Assembly (NCBI RefSeq): GCF_009741265.1
Contig: NZ_WOWL01000001.1
Span: 3,224,001-3,288,000 of the forward strand
Source: Pseudarthrobacter sp. GA104
GTDB taxonomy: Bacteria > Actinomycetota > Actinomycetes > Actinomycetales > Micrococcaceae
DNA: 64,000 nucleotides
Direction of reading: 5' to 3'
The position numbers were made by a program, and so were the translations under genes. Below the pieces are notes generated by a model. That model was not told the DNA's origin. It did not search any database and saw only the letters and a list, made by a program, of their open reading frames with translations. This document shows, piece by piece, positions 42,356-51,965 of this stretch (positions within the stretch are counted from its first letter, which is position 1; each line of letters opens with the position of its first letter).

Positions 42356-43282
42356 ATGGGCGCTGATGCGGTGGTGCAGCTGGTGGACCTCCGAAAGAGC
42401 TTCGGGAAGACCACCGCACTGGACGGCGTGAGCTTCACTATTGGCGAGGGCGAAGTCTTCGGCTACCTCGGGCCCAACGGGGCGGGAAAGACGACGACGA
42501 TCCGCGTCCTGATGGGCATGCTGCGCCCGACTGCGGGGCGTGCGGAAATCCTGGGTCGGGACTCGTGGCGGCAGTCCGTGGAGGTGCGGCAGCTGGTGGG
42601 TTACGTCCCCGGTGAACCGGCACTCTATGACCGGCTCACCGGCCGCGACCACATTGCCTTCTGCTCCCATCTCCGCCGCCACGATGCCTCGGCACGGGCC
42701 ACAGAGCTGGCCGCCGGGATGGACCTTGACCTGGACCGCCCGGCAAAGACGCTCTCACGGGGGAACCGGCAAAAGCTGGCGGTGGTTCTGGCCATGATGT
42801 CCAGCCCACGGCTGCTGGTGCTCGACGAACCCACCAGCGGCATGGACCCCCTGGTACAGCAGGTTTTCCATTCGTTTCTCCGCGAGCACACCGCGGCCGG
42901 CGGTTCCGTGCTGCTTTCCTCCCACGTGCTCGGCGAGGTGGAACGGGTGGCGGACCGGATCGGCGTGGTGCGCGAAGGGCGCCTCGTTGCCGTGGAGCGC
43001 CTGCAGGAGCTCGCTGCCCGGTCTTTGCACCGGGTCCGTGCCAGTTTCGCCGAAGACATAGCCCACTCGGACTACGACGACCTGCCCGGCCTTCGCGACC
43101 TCGTGGTGAACAAGCGGACCATGACCTGCAATGCGCCGCAGGCCTCCCTCGACGCTTTGCTGAAAAGGGTCAGCGCGCACCGGGTAGTGGACTTCGAGTG
43201 CGCGGAAGCGCCACTGGAGGATACCTTCCTCACCTATTACGGGCCGCAGCACGCCGGAACAGAAGGTCCCGATGCTCACTAA
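42356..43282 (+). CDS. ABC-2 type exporter ATPase
   Basis: 308 residues. Walker A GPNGAGKTTTIR, signature LSRGNRQKLAVVLAMM, Walker B LLVLDEPTSGMDPL, and switch His in LSSHVLGEVE. A C-terminal ~80-residue extension is typical of drug/lantibiotic-type ABC-2 exporters (NatA/BcrA-like). Start at 42356 (a 33-base longer frame was not used). It overlaps the permease by 11 bases. Substrate unknown. Confidence 0.93.
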   Translation: MGADAVVQLVDLRKSFGKTTALDGVSFTIGEGEVFGYLGPNGAGKTTTIRVLMGMLRPTAGRAEILGRDSWRQSVEVRQLVGYVPGEPALYDRLTGRDHIAFCSHLRRHDASARATELAAGMDLDLDRPAKTLSRGNRQKLAVVLAMMSSPRLLVLDEPTSGMDPLVQQVFHSFLREHTAAGGSVLLSSHVLGEVERVADRIGVVREGRLVAVERLQELAARSLHRVRASFAEDIAHSDYDDLPGLRDLVVNKRTMTCNAPQASLDALLKRVSAHRVVDFECAEAPLEDTFLTYYGPQHAGTEGPDAH

Positions 43283-44072
43283 CGTTCTGGCCAAGGCACT
43301 CCGGGACCAGGGCCGCGCGCTCCTCGGCTGGTGCATTTCGGTTGCGCTGCTTATTGCCATGTACGTGGCGTTCTGGCCCACAGTGCGGGACCAGCCCTCC
43401 ATGAGCGACCTCTTGGACCAGATGCCCGAAGCGTTCAGGGCCCTGTTCGCTTCCTCCGGCGCGGACATGTCCACCCCCACGGGCTACGTCCAGGTGGAAC
43501 TGCTTGCCTTTATGGGACCGGCCGCGGTTTTGATGTACGCCGTCGGCTCGGGTGCCGGGGCAATCGCCGGCGAGGAAGACCGCCACACTCTGGACCTGCT
43601 GCTTTCCAACCCGGTCAGCAGGAGCCGTGTGGTCCTGGACAAATTCCTGGCCATGACCGCAGGGACCTTCCTGATCGCTGCCGTCATGGGTGTGGCCCTG
43701 GTGGCGGAGGGGAACCTCGTGGACCTCGACCTGCCAGCCGGCAAGGTGGCCGCCGCCATGCTGCACCTGGCCCTCCTGGGCGTGGTCTTTGGAACGTTGG
43801 CCCTGATGCTGTCCGCCTCCACGGGGCGGACCGGAATCAGCAAGGGTGTGCCCGCGCTGGTGGCCGTGGTCGCCTACGTTGTCAACGGCCTGGCGCCCCT
43901 GGTGGACTGGCTGGCAGACATCCAGGAGTTTTCGCCCTTCTACCAGTACATCGGCCACGATCCGTTGCGGAACGGACTCGACGGCGGAAGCGTGGCAATT
44001 TCTGCCGCGACCGCCGTCGTGCTCCTTGCAATGGCTGTGCTGGGATTCCGGCGGCGCGACGTCGATGCCTGA
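43272..44072 (+). CDS. ABC-2 type exporter permease
   Basis: 266 residues with about six hydrophobic segments; GEEDRHTLDLLLSNPVSRSRVVLDKFLA is the usual cytosolic loop of ABC-2 permeases. Overlaps the ATPase by 11 bases and forms the transporter with it. No regulator lies next to it. Substrate unknown. Confidence 0.92.
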   Translation: MLTNVLAKALRDQGRALLGWCISVALLIAMYVAFWPTVRDQPSMSDLLDQMPEAFRALFASSGADMSTPTGYVQVELLAFMGPAAVLMYAVGSGAGAIAGEEDRHTLDLLLSNPVSRSRVVLDKFLAMTAGTFLIAAVMGVALVAEGNLVDLDLPAGKVAAAMLHLALLGVVFGTLALMLSASTGRTGISKGVPALVAVVAYVVNGLAPLVDWLADIQEFSPFYQYIGHDPLRNGLDGGSVAISAATAVVLLAMAVLGFRRRDVDA

Positions 44073-44216
44073 ATGGCTTGCGGCAGGCCCGGAGCGCAGC
44101 TACCCGTCCATTCGGATACAACTGCGCTCACAGGCCGTGGAAACCACGAAGAAAAAGGTTGCGGCTGGCTCCCTGGCCCGATGATTGGGCGCTTCGGGTG
44201 CCGTTGCCTTGGGTGC
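44073..44216. other. Intergenic stretch between convergent genes
   Basis: I see no gene or strong terminator. The plus-strand frame running through here to 44636 is a shadow of the minus-strand gene at 44217. Confidence 0.5.
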
Positions 44217-44549
44217 CTAGGCGGCGATGAGGGCCGGCGAATAAGCGCGGCGCCCGGCGTCTGCGCGCGGTGCAAGGACGCTGATGGTGCAGGGTGCCTG
44301 CTCCGGATCGATCCTGGCCGGCAGGTGGTGTGTTGCAGAGGACGTATGGAGCATTTCCAGCGCTTCCGGGTCCACCCGGGCGTGGGAAATGTCCAGTTCG
44401 AGGTCGAGGCCATTCCGCAGGGAATTGGCGCGTTTAACTACTACATAAAGGGCGTTGACGCTGTGGACGGTGACGTGCCCCTTGGCAATCACGAGGGCCC
44501 TGGCGTGGTCGAGATCTACACGGACAACAATGTTCAGCTTGGAATTCAA
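44217..44549 (-). CDS. STAS-like small protein
   Basis: 110 residues, TTG start at 44549. The pattern VRVDLDHARALVIAKGHVTVHSV ... LDLELDISHARVDPEALEML resembles an anti-sigma-factor-antagonist (STAS)-like beta-alpha fold, with His/Asp at the usual phospho-site position rather than a clear Ser. Probably a regulatory protein; family assignment is tentative. The opposite frame lacks balanced composition. Confidence 0.6.
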   Translation of the reverse strand: MNSKLNIVVRVDLDHARALVIAKGHVTVHSVNALYVVVKRANSLRNGLDLELDISHARVDPEALEMLHTSSATHHLPARIDPEQAPCTISVLAPRADAGRRAYSPALIAA

Positions 44550-44674
44550 GTTGTAAAGCCTTCCCCGGCATTGGCTGCGACGCTGCAGCTTCTTGCTATG
44601 GCCTGTTTCTTAAGCCTCAATCAGAGTAGGGGCTGAATGTGACGGACGCAACATCAGGCCAATTATTACAACGG

Positions 44675-45082
44675 TTAGGGTTTCCCCGTTGCCGGAAGCT
44701 TCGTGCGGCCCTCAAGCCCCGCCAGGCCCAGGGCCGCTTCCTTCAAGGCCCGTGGAAGGAAAGGCTTGGTGATGTAGGCGGCGGCTCCTGACGCCATTCC
44801 GGAAAGGACGTCCTCTTCCTCAGACCTGGCGGTGAGGAACAGCAGCGGAGTCTGGGTCACTTCCCGCAGGGCCCGGGCAACCTCATGACCGTCCATGTCC
44901 GGCAGGCCGAGGTCAAGGGTGATCAGGGACAGGGAGGAGCCGGCGGCTGTGCACGCGGCAATTCCCTCGGCCCCGGATTCTGCGGTCAGCACCTTGAATC
45001 CTGCACGGCCCAGCACGACAGTAATCAATCCACGGATGTCCGGGTCATCTTCTATGACCAGGCAAACGCCTTGTTCTTCCAC
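44675..45082 (-). CDS. Single-domain response regulator
   Basis: 135 residues from the GTG at 45082. A receiver domain with the acidic pair EDD, phospho-acceptor Asp in LDLGLPDMDG, Thr in FLTARS, Lys in ITKPF, and no output domain. GGGGGG precedes the start. No kinase gene adjoins; it may act in phosphorelay or by binding a partner. The longer antisense frame reaching 45619 is a shadow of PadR. Confidence 0.9.
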   Translation of the reverse strand: MEEQGVCLVIEDDPDIRGLITVVLGRAGFKVLTAESGAEGIAACTAAGSSLSLITLDLGLPDMDGHEVARALREVTQTPLLFLTARSEEEDVLSGMASGAAAYITKPFLPRALKEAALGLAGLEGRTKLPATGKP

Positions 45083-45180
45083 TTGGCCCCCCGGCTCTTG
45101 CACCTGCCAAAAGTCTAAGGCTGGCACGCAGGTCACGGCCAAAAAGAAGGGATATTTCTTTCCTGCCACCGCCCTGGCCG

Positions 45181-45213
45181 TGGCAAGGGCTGCCCTGCAG
45201 CCAGCCCTTGCCA
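45181..45213. terminator. Hairpin upstream of padR
   Basis: TGGCAAGGGCTG (45181-45192) pairs perfectly with CAGCCCTTGCCA (45202-45213), a 12-bp stem with a nine-base loop. It sits between the divergent receiver gene and padR, so it may be a regulatory structure or a transcription barrier rather than a gene-end terminator. Confidence 0.55.
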
Positions 45214-45228
45214 GGCTGCTATTCAGTG

Positions 45229-45263
45229 TTACTATGTACCGGTAGTCAGTATTACTAGGTAGC
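45229..45263. promoter_or_regulatory. Direct repeats before padR, likely operator
   Basis: TTACTATGTACC (45229-45240) and TTACTAGGTAGC (45252-45263) are direct repeats 23 bases apart, with GGTAGTCAGTA between them in partly inverted relation. They lie just upstream of the PadR start at 45278, the expected place for an autoregulatory PadR site. Confidence 0.5.
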
Positions 45264-45277
45264 TGGAGGGCGGCCAC

Positions 45278-45628
45278 ATGGGCAAGCAGATGACCGAGAT
45301 GCTCAAGGGAACACTCGAGGGCATCATCCTGGCCATCCTGGCCGTGCAGCCGGCCTATGGCTACGACATCACGGCGCGGCTGCGGGAGCAGGGCTTCTCC
45401 GATATTGCCGAGGGGACTGTCTACGCCCTGCTGGTCAGGATCGAGCAGCGCGGCCTGGTGGACGTGGCAAAAGTCCCGTCCGAGAAGGGGCCGCCGCGCA
45501 AGGTCTATTCGCTGAACGCGCAGGGCAGGGAGTACCTCGAAGAGTTCTGGAGGTCCTGGAGCTTCCTCGAAAAGCGGATCGGACAACTTCACCGTCACGT
45601 CAATAACCCCCAGGAACAAGGAGAGTAA
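45278..45628 (+). CDS. PadR-family regulator
   Basis: 116 residues. A PadR winged helix (GTLEGIILAILAVQPAYGYDITARLREQGF ... EGTVYALLVRIEQRGLV) and a C-terminal dimerisation helix. Followed after two bases by a DUF1048 gene, then an ABC exporter: the usual layout in which PadR represses the exporter until a drug or metabolite binds. GGAGGG upstream of the ATG. First gene of the operon. Confidence 0.93.
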   Translation: MGKQMTEMLKGTLEGIILAILAVQPAYGYDITARLREQGFSDIAEGTVYALLVRIEQRGLVDVAKVPSEKGPPRKVYSLNAQGREYLEEFWRSWSFLEKRIGQLHRHVNNPQEQGE

Positions 45629-45630
45629 CC

Positions 45631-45996
45631 ATGGCCCCAGGATGGATCGAGCGGGTTACAGGCCCTTTCGAGGACAAGAAGCGCTGGCGCCGGTACAAGG
45701 CCCGCAAGGAAGAACTCCCCAAGAGCTACCGGACGGCGATCGATGGACTTGAGCGCTACTTCATGTATGCCGGGTCCATCGTCAAGGGTGAGGTCCTCAT
45801 GCAGATGCTTGAGGACCTCGCAGACCTGATTGAGCGGGCGGCCGTTGACGGCACGCCCATCCGCGACATCGTGGGGGAGGACCCCGTGGAGTTCGCCGAC
45901 ACCTTTATCCAGAACTACGCGGACGGGCAATGGATCAACAAGGAACGCAAGCGCCTGGCTGACTCCATTGACGAAGCATCCGGGGACGGCGCGTAA
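45631..45996 (+). CDS. DUF1048-family protein
   Basis: 121 residues, helical, soluble. FEDKKRWRRYKARKEELPKSYRTAIDGLERYF and the C-terminal FIQNYADGQWINKERKRL are typical of DUF1048, a family encoded between PadR and ABC exporter genes. Role unknown; it presumably assists regulator or transporter. Spacing of two bases from padR suggests coupling. Confidence 0.92.
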   Translation: MAPGWIERVTGPFEDKKRWRRYKARKEELPKSYRTAIDGLERYFMYAGSIVKGEVLMQMLEDLADLIERAAVDGTPIRDIVGEDPVEFADTFIQNYADGQWINKERKRLADSIDEASGDGA

Positions 45997-46021
45997 CCGC
46001 GCCGCTAAGGAAGGAACGGAA

Positions 46022-46804
46022 ATGACCGCAGACCAGGCCGTGCAACCCGCCATCCGGGTGCACGGCATCGAGAAGTCGTTCAAGGACCTGCACGTGCTGC
46101 GGGGCGTCGACTTCGACGTGAAGGCGGGAAGTATCTTCGCGCTGCTCGGCTCGAACGGAGCCGGGAAGACCACCCTCGTGCGGATCCTGTCAACGCTGCT
46201 GAAGGCCGACGCAGGCACTGCCACCGTGCACGGTTTCGACGTCGCCACGCACCCCGGCGACGTGCGCGGGGCGATCAGCCTGACAGGCCAGTTCGCCGCC
46301 GTCGACGAAGTGCTTACCGGCCGGGAGAACCTGGTGCTGGTGGCCAGGTTGCGGCACCTGAAGGACCCCGGAGCTATCGCCGACGACCTGCTGGCCCGGT
46401 TCTCGCTCACCGAAGCCGGAGACCGGAAAGCATCAACATACTCCGGTGGCATGCGCCGCCGGCTGGACATTGCCATGAGCCTGATCGGCAACCCGCCGGT
46501 CATCTTCCTCGACGAACCGACCACCGGGCTGGACCCGCAGGCGCGCCTCGAGGTCTGGCAGACCGTCAAGAGGCTGGCAGGCCAGGGCACCACAGTCCTG
46601 CTCACCACGCAGCACCTCGAGGAAGCCGAACAACTCGCCGACCGCATTGCGATCCTGCACGAGGGGACCATCATCCAGAACGGAACCCTCGCCGAACTCA
46701 AGCAACTCCTCCCGCCCGCCCGGGTGGAATACATCGAGAAGCAGCCCTCCCTGGAGGATGTCTTCCTCACCCTGGTCGGCGGGGCACGAAAGGACCTCCG
46801 ATGA
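46022..46804 (+). CDS. Daunorubicin-resistance-type ABC exporter ATPase
   Basis: 260 residues. Walker A GSNGAGKTTLVR, signature YSGGMRRRLDIAMSL, Walker B VIFLDEPTTGLDPQ, and switch His in LTTQHLEEAEQ. The GMRRRLDIAMSL and LEDVFLTLVGG elements are typical of the DrrA subgroup. AAGGAAGGAACGG before the ATG. Overlaps the permease gene by four bases (ATGA). The longer frame from 45830 lies in the DUF1048 gene. Confidence 0.95.
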   Translation: MTADQAVQPAIRVHGIEKSFKDLHVLRGVDFDVKAGSIFALLGSNGAGKTTLVRILSTLLKADAGTATVHGFDVATHPGDVRGAISLTGQFAAVDEVLTGRENLVLVARLRHLKDPGAIADDLLARFSLTEAGDRKASTYSGGMRRRLDIAMSLIGNPPVIFLDEPTTGLDPQARLEVWQTVKRLAGQGTTVLLTTQHLEEAEQLADRIAILHEGTIIQNGTLAELKQLLPPARVEYIEKQPSLEDVFLTLVGGARKDLR

Positions 46805-47565
46805 CAACCCGCGTCCTCGGCGACACCGGCGTCCTCACCGGCCGCTCGCTGCGCCACATCCTGCGCAGCCCGGACACCATCATGACCACCGCGGTCACCC
46901 CGATCGCGCTGATGCTGCTGTTCGTGTACGTGTTCGGCGGCGCCATCAACACCGGATCCGACGAGTCCTATGTCAACTACATGCTCCCCGGCATCCTGCT
47001 CATCACCATCGCATCCGGCGTCGCGTACACTGCCTACCGGCTGTTCCTCGACTTGCAGGGCGGCATCTTCGAACGCTTCCAGTCCATGCCGATCGCGAGG
47101 CCGAGCGTCCTCTGGGCCCATGTGCTCACCTCCCTGGTGGCGAACCTGGCCTCCGTGGCGATCGTCATCGGCGTCGCGCTCATCATGGGTTTCCGCACCG
47201 GGGCCTCCCCGGCCGCCTGGCTCGCCGTCGCCGGCATCCTGGTCCTTTTCACCCTCGCACTGACCTGGATCGCCGTGATCGCCGGCCTTTCCGCGAGGAC
47301 CGTGGACGGGGCGAGCGCGTTCAGCTACCCGCTGATCTTCCTTCCGTTCATCAGCTCGGCGTTCGTGCCTACCGGATCCATGCCCGGCCCGGTCGCGTGG
47401 TTCGCAGAGAACCAGCCCGTGACCTCCGTCGTGGATACCCTCCGGGCCCTGCTGGCCCAGGAACCCGTGGGCAGTGACGCCTGGACCGCCGTCGCCTGGC
47501 TGGCAGGCCTCCTCGCCCTGGCCTACGGCTTCGCCATCGCAGCCTACCGGCGCAGGATCCGCTGA
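46801..47565 (+). CDS. DrrB-like ABC exporter permease
   Basis: 254 residues, six membrane segments. The ABC-2 motif LQGGIFERFQSMPIARPSVLWAHVL and GLSARTVDGASAFSYPLIFLPFISSAFVPTGSMP match DrrB permeases of the ABC-2 family. Last gene of the PadR operon. Confidence 0.94.
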   Translation: MTTRVLGDTGVLTGRSLRHILRSPDTIMTTAVTPIALMLLFVYVFGGAINTGSDESYVNYMLPGILLITIASGVAYTAYRLFLDLQGGIFERFQSMPIARPSVLWAHVLTSLVANLASVAIVIGVALIMGFRTGASPAAWLAVAGILVLFTLALTWIAVIAGLSARTVDGASAFSYPLIFLPFISSAFVPTGSMPGPVAWFAENQPVTSVVDTLRALLAQEPVGSDAWTAVAWLAGLLALAYGFAIAAYRRRIR

Positions 47566-47594
47566 GCAGGGTTCCCTGAAGCAGGGTTCCCTGC
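47564..47594. repeat. Short tandem repeat at a gene end
   Basis: GCAGGGTTCCCTG occurs twice in tandem (around 47567 and 47581). The second copy, GCAGGG-TT-CCCTGC, could form a small hairpin between the convergent exporter and potassium-uptake genes. Confidence 0.45.
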
Positions 47595-47643
47595 GGACGG
47601 GGCCCGTCGCGGCGGAACGCCTTTGTACCGGCCCTGGCGGAGG

Positions 47644-49116
47644 TCAGCCGATGATGGGCCGTTCCTCCGGCAGCCGGAAGAGGCGCGGGCGGGCCGCCAG
47701 GGCGAGTGCTGACGCCACCGCCACCGTTCCGATGCGGCCGGTGAACATGAGCGCCATAAGCACCCATTTCGCTGCCGGGGGGAGGTCGTACGTGATGCCG
47801 GTGCTCATGCCCACCGTGGCGAATGCGGAGATGGATTCGAAAAGGACCTTTTCCAGGCTGTAGTCCGTGAACATCAGCAGGAGCATGGTTCCAATGACGA
47901 CGGCGGCGATCCCCAGCAGTGCGACGGACAGGGCCTGCCGCTGGGAGGACGAGCTGATGGAGCGGTGGGCGATGGTCACCTGGTCGCGGCCGCGGACCTC
48001 ATTCCAGATGGCGAAGCCCAGCACCAGGAACGTCGTGATCTTGATACCACCGGCGGTGCCGGCGCTGCCGCCGCCGATGAACATCAGGATGTTGGTGACC
48101 ATCAGCGTTTCGGGGGCAGCGGCACCGTAGTCAATGCTGTTGAAGCCGGCGGTGCGGGGAAAGACGCTGCCGGCGAAGGAGCCCAGGATTTTGCCCGTCA
48201 GGGAAAGCGGGCCCAGGGTTTGGTGCCTGTTCCACTCGAAGGCCGCGAACAGTGCGAAGCCGGCCACCAGGAGCAGCAGCGTTCCGTAGACGGTCAGGCG
48301 CAGGTGGACGGTCCAGTTCTTCGGCGCCACCTCAGCGCGGGTGAGCTGGATGAGCACCGGGAAACCGAGCCCGCCGGCAATCACGGCGAGGCAGATCGGA
48401 ACGATGATCCACGGGTCTTCGGCGAAGCCGATCAGGTTGTCGCTGAAGAGGGAAAAGCCCGCGTTGTTGAACGCTGAGATGGCATGGAACAGCCCGTGCC
48501 ACAGGGCGGTGGCAGGGTTCTGGTCGTAAGCGATCCAGAACCGGGCGGTCAGGATCAAGGCTGTTGCTGCCTCGAAGCCGAGCATGATCTTGGCCACCCG
48601 GAGCAGCACGGCCCGGACGTCCCCCAGGTTCAGGGTGTGGGTCTCGGACTGGGCCACAAGCTGGCCGCGAAGGCCGATGCTCTTGCGGACCAGCAGCGCC
48701 AGCAGCGTTGCCAGGGTCATGATGCCGAACCCGCCCACCTGGATGAGGCCCAGGATGATTCCCTGCCCGAACGGTGTCCAGTAGGTGGCGGTGTCTACGG
48801 TGATCAGGCCCGTGACGCAGACGGCGGAGACGGAGGTGAACAGCGCGTCGATGAACTCCGCGGAGCCCCCGTCCTGCCGGGCTGCCGGGATCATCAGCAG
48901 GGCGCCGCCCGTGATGATGACCAGCAGGAAGGCCACCGGGACGGCCCTGACGGGGTGGGTCAGCAGGCGGCGGACAAAGTTGTCCTTTTTGCTTTCCTTC
49001 CCGCTTTTGGCGTCCCGGAGCATCTTCTGGATTGCGGCGACATTGGCCGGTTCCGTGCCGGGGTTCCCGGCATTCGGCGAATCCGACGGCGGCGGGCCGC
49101 TCCTGCGCAGGCTCAT
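47644..49116 (-). CDS. TrkH/KtrB-family potassium uptake protein
   Basis: 490 residues. A cytosolic N-terminus of ~60 residues is followed by about eight membrane helices and four pore-loop selectivity elements, seen as [25 protein letters not shown] and ATVGMSTG. Conducts K+ (with Na+ or H+). Its ATGA overlaps the stop of the KimA-like gene, so the two importers are translated together. No TrkA/KtrA (RCK) gene is adjacent; a KtrA-like partner may be elsewhere. Confidence 0.93.
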   Translation of the reverse strand: MSLRRSGPPPSDSPNAGNPGTEPANVAAIQKMLRDAKSGKESKKDNFVRRLLTHPVRAVPVAFLLVIITGGALLMIPAARQDGGSAEFIDALFTSVSAVCVTGLITVDTATYWTPFGQGIILGLIQVGGFGIMTLATLLALLVRKSIGLRGQLVAQSETHTLNLGDVRAVLLRVAKIMLGFEAATALILTARFWIAYDQNPATALWHGLFHAISAFNNAGFSLFSDNLIGFAEDPWIIVPICLAVIAGGLGFPVLIQLTRAEVAPKNWTVHLRLTVYGTLLLLVAGFALFAAFEWNRHQTLGPLSLTGKILGSFAGSVFPRTAGFNSIDYGAAAPETLMVTNILMFIGGGSAGTAGGIKITTFLVLGFAIWNEVRGRDQVTIAHRSISSSSQRQALSVALLGIAAVVIGTMLLLMFTDYSLEKVLFESISAFATVGMSTGITYDLPPAAKWVLMALMFTGRIGTVAVASALALAARPRLFRLPEERPIIG

Positions 49117-51095
49117 CCCACGTGGATGCCCGGGCGGCGGTCCGGGTCGGGTTCGTTTTCGCGGATGATTTCCCGGACCACCGGGGCAGTGTCGCCGCGG
49201 CCCAGGAGGAGGTAGCGCATCAGGTGGGCCAGCGGGTTACCTTCGGACCACTCGAAGTAGGCGTGCGGTTTGACACCCGTGCCGTCCCGCAGCGCAAGGA
49301 GGATCGCGGCGATGGCATTGGGTGCCGCCGGGCTGTTTGCCCGCAGGATCCTGTGGCCGTCCACTTCCACGCCCCGGACTTCCAGGGTCTCGCTGAACTC
49401 GGAGGGGTCGGTGATGTCGATTTCCAGGAAGATGACATCCGCGGTGCCGGGCACGGGGTTGTTTTCCCGCTGCACCGCTTCCTTGTCCCTGTACTCGGCG
49501 CCGTCCCGGTCCTGCGGACGGTTGGCGATCAGGTTGATCCGGCCGTCGTACTCCAGCGTGTCCCTGATGAAGCGGCGTGCGCCGTCGTCGAACTCTATTT
49601 TGTCCACGCGCAGCTCAGTGGTGCGGCTGACGCGGGAGACGAGGGAGATGGCAATGATGCCAAGGATGAAGAACGCGGAGATGGTGATGCCGTCCGGTTT
49701 CTCGATCACGTTGGCGGCCAGCGCGTAGAGCATCACCAGCGTGAGCACGGTGAAACCGATGGACGCCGCGCGCTGCTTCCGGCGGATGGCGGAAATGGTG
49801 ACGGCGATGGCGCCGGAAACCATCATGGCCAGGACGCCTGTGGCGTAGGCACCGGCCTGGGCGTTGACGTCGGCGTTGAAGCCGATGGTGATCAGGACGC
49901 TGATGGCCGTGTAGACCAGCACCACCGGGCGGACGGCGCGGGACCAGTCCGGGGCCATGCCGTAGGAGGGCAGGTAGCGCGGCACGATGTTGATCAGGCC
50001 GGCCATCGCCGAGGCGCCGGCGAACCAGAGGATGAGGATGCTGCTGATGTCATAGACGGAGCCGAAGCCGTTGCCGAGCTTTTCGTGGGCAAGGTATGCC
50101 AGGGCGCGGCCGTTCGCTTCGCCGCCGTCCTGGAACTGTTCAGCAGGGATCAGGACCGTGGTGACGAAGCTGCTGCCGATCAGGTACACGCTCATGATGA
50201 CCGCGGCTGCGGTCAGGAGTTTGCGGGTGTTCTTGATCTTGGCGGCGAGCTTCTCCTCGGCAGTGGCGCCTTCGGAGGCCACCAGGGGCATCATGCTGAC
50301 GCCGGTCTCGAAGCCTGACAGCCCCAGCACCAGCAGGGGGAAAGCCATCAGGGCCGGGCCGACGACCCCGCCCAAGCCTCCGCCGGAGGACGTGAGGGCG
50401 GAGGTCCAGCCGTTCAGGGCGCCGGGGGTAGTGAAGATCTCCATGACTCCTGCCCCGATGATCACCGCATTCATCAGCAGGAAGACCGCTACCAGCGGGA
50501 TGGCCACGGCCACGGCTTCGGAGAAGCCCATCAGGAACACCCCGCCCAGGATCAGGAGCAGGACCACGGTGATCGTGACGGCCTGGCCTTCCAGGAAGTG
50601 CGGCAGGAACGGGTTCTCGAGCAGGTGCACGGAGGCGTCGGCGGCTGACAGGGTGATGGTGACGATCCAGGACGTGGCCACGAAGCCGAGCAGGATCAGC
50701 ACGAAGACCTTGCCTCGCCAGAACGGCAGGAGCCGTTCGAGCATGGCCACGGACCCCTGCCCGTGGGGGCTTTCCTTGGCCACCCGCCGGTACATGGGCA
50801 GCATTCCGAGCAGCGTCAGGGCCACGATCAGCAGGGTGGCGAGCGGGGACAGCGCACCGGCGGCCAGGGCCGCGATGCCCGGAAGGTAGGACAGGGTTGA
50901 GAAGTAGTCCACCCCGGTGAGGCACATGACCTTCCACCAGCTCTGCTGCGGGGCATGGGCTTCGGCGGCTTCCGGGCCGACGGGCTGGTGCACCCGGTGT
51001 TCAAGCAGCCACCGGGTGAAGGCGCTGCCGGGCACTATTTCACGTTCAGGGTTGGGAACGGTGGCGGGAAGGGAGAACTGGGCGGGAGCCGTCAA
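49113..51095 (-). CDS. KimA-like APC-family potassium importer
   Basis: 660 residues. About 12 membrane segments of the APC fold, with [22 protein letters not shown] at the beginning as in KimA/YdaO homologues, and a ~170-residue C-terminal cytosolic domain. KimA of Bacillus is a high-affinity K+/H+ importer controlled by c-di-AMP; the same role is inferred. TTG start, poor ribosome-binding site; a later start is possible. A promoter and tandem response-regulator site lie 80-145 bases upstream. No c-di-AMP riboswitch was recognised in the leader. Confidence 0.88.
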   Translation of the reverse strand: MTAPAQFSLPATVPNPEREIVPGSAFTRWLLEHRVHQPVGPEAAEAHAPQQSWWKVMCLTGVDYFSTLSYLPGIAALAAGALSPLATLLIVALTLLGMLPMYRRVAKESPHGQGSVAMLERLLPFWRGKVFVLILLGFVATSWIVTITLSAADASVHLLENPFLPHFLEGQAVTITVVLLLILGGVFLMGFSEAVAVAIPLVAVFLLMNAVIIGAGVMEIFTTPGALNGWTSALTSSGGGLGGVVGPALMAFPLLVLGLSGFETGVSMMPLVASEGATAEEKLAAKIKNTRKLLTAAAVIMSVYLIGSSFVTTVLIPAEQFQDGGEANGRALAYLAHEKLGNGFGSVYDISSILILWFAGASAMAGLINIVPRYLPSYGMAPDWSRAVRPVVLVYTAISVLITIGFNADVNAQAGAYATGVLAMMVSGAIAVTISAIRRKQRAASIGFTVLTLVMLYALAANVIEKPDGITISAFFILGIIAISLVSRVSRTTELRVDKIEFDDGARRFIRDTLEYDGRINLIANRPQDRDGAEYRDKEAVQRENNPVPGTADVIFLEIDITDPSEFSETLEVRGVEVDGHRILRANSPAAPNAIAAILLALRDGTGVKPHAYFEWSEGNPLAHLMRYLLLGRGDTAPVVREIIRENEPDPDRRPGIHVG

Positions 51096-51174
51096 GGGAC
51101 GTGTCTTTCTTTTCTGCCGGATGAGGACACACCGGCCCCCGTTTCCAGGCGCGGCACTGTGCTGTAACCACCGG

Positions 51175-51202
51175 AGCCTAGCACCGGGCAGTTCCTGTCC
51201 AA
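51175..51202 (-). promoter_or_regulatory. Promoter of the kimA-trkH operon
   Basis: On the minus strand -35 TTGGAC (51197-51202) and -10 TAGGCT (51175-51180), 16 bases apart, placed ~80 bases before the KimA start. Confidence 0.5.
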
Positions 51203-51219
51203 CGGGCGTTTCCGGGGAT

Positions 51220-51238
51220 CTTAATGCTTTCTTAACGC
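51220..51238 (-). promoter_or_regulatory. Tandem response-regulator site, probably KdpE
   Basis: On the minus strand GCGTTAAG-AAA-GCATTAAG: two direct half-sites whose starts are 11 bases apart, the spacing bound by OmpR-family dimers. It lies 17 bases upstream of the -35 box of kimA-trkH and between that operon and kdpE. Confidence 0.65.
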
Positions 51239-51293
51239 CTCTGCCGCAGCAGCGCAGGGTGTAGCGGCGCAGGGATTCACCGGGTCCGGAGGG

Positions 51294-51965
51294 TCACTCC
51301 TGGAAGCGGTACCCCAGGCCGGTTTCAGTGAGCAGGTGCCGGGGGTTGGCCGGGTCCAGTTCAAGCTTCCGCCGCAGCTGTGCCAGGTAGACCCGCAGGT
51401 AGGCGGTCTCGTCCGCGTAACCCGGGCCCCACACCCGGGTAAGGATGTCCTCGTGGGTGACCAGGGCGCCGCTGTTCCTGACCAGCAGTTCCAGGATGTT
51501 CCACTCGGTGGGCGTCAGCCGCACAGGCACTCCGCGGCGGGTCACCTGTTTGGCGGGCAGATTAACAGTGAACACATCCGTCTTCACAACCGGGGCGTCC
51601 CCCGGGGCCCCGCGGCGCAGGGCGGCGCGGAGCCGGGCAAGGAGTTCATCCATCCCGAACGGCTTGGTTACGTAGTCATCCGCGCCGGCGTCCAGGGCCA
51701 GGATCTTGTCCTCGGAGCCGTGCCGTGCCGAGAGGACCAGGATGGGCACTTTGTTCCAACGCCTGAGGCGGCGGATGACCTCGACGCCGTCCAGGTCGGG
51801 AAGCCCCAGGTCCAGGATGATGATGTCCACCGGGTGCTGCGCAGCCTGCTCCAGCGCGCTCTGGCCGGTGAACGCGGTCACGGTGGAATAGCCCCTGGCG
51901 TTCAGGTTGATCTGGAGCGCACGGAGGATCTGGACCTCGTCGTCAACAATCAGGACTGTTGCCAT
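51294..51965 (-). CDS. kdpE: KdpE-like response regulator
   Basis: 223 residues. Receiver domain with DDE near the N-terminus, acceptor Asp in ILDLGLPDLDG, Lys in VTKPF, and a C-terminal OmpR-type winged helix (VRLTPTEWNILELLVRNSGALVTHEDIL ... YLRVYLAQLRRKLE). Overlaps kdpD by 16 bases. Likely regulates the downstream kimA-trkH operon, since no kdpFABC is present in this window. Confidence 0.95.
   Translation of the reverse strand: MATVLIVDDEVQILRALQINLNARGYSTVTAFTGQSALEQAAQHPVDIIILDLGLPDLDGVEVIRRLRRWNKVPILVLSARHGSEDKILALDAGADDYVTKPFGMDELLARLRAALRRGAPGDAPVVKTDVFTVNLPAKQVTRRGVPVRLTPTEWNILELLVRNSGALVTHEDILTRVWGPGYADETAYLRVYLAQLRRKLELDPANPRHLLTETGLGYRFQE

Noticed and set aside
44073..44636. A 187-codon plus-strand frame
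   Set aside because: Antisense to the STAS-like gene at 44217, whose composition is better; no ribosome-binding site or domain.
51096..51293. c-di-AMP (ydaO-type) riboswitch before the KimA-like gene
   Set aside because: Looked for because KimA is often controlled that way; I could not recognise the conserved motifs. A covariance-model search would be decisive.
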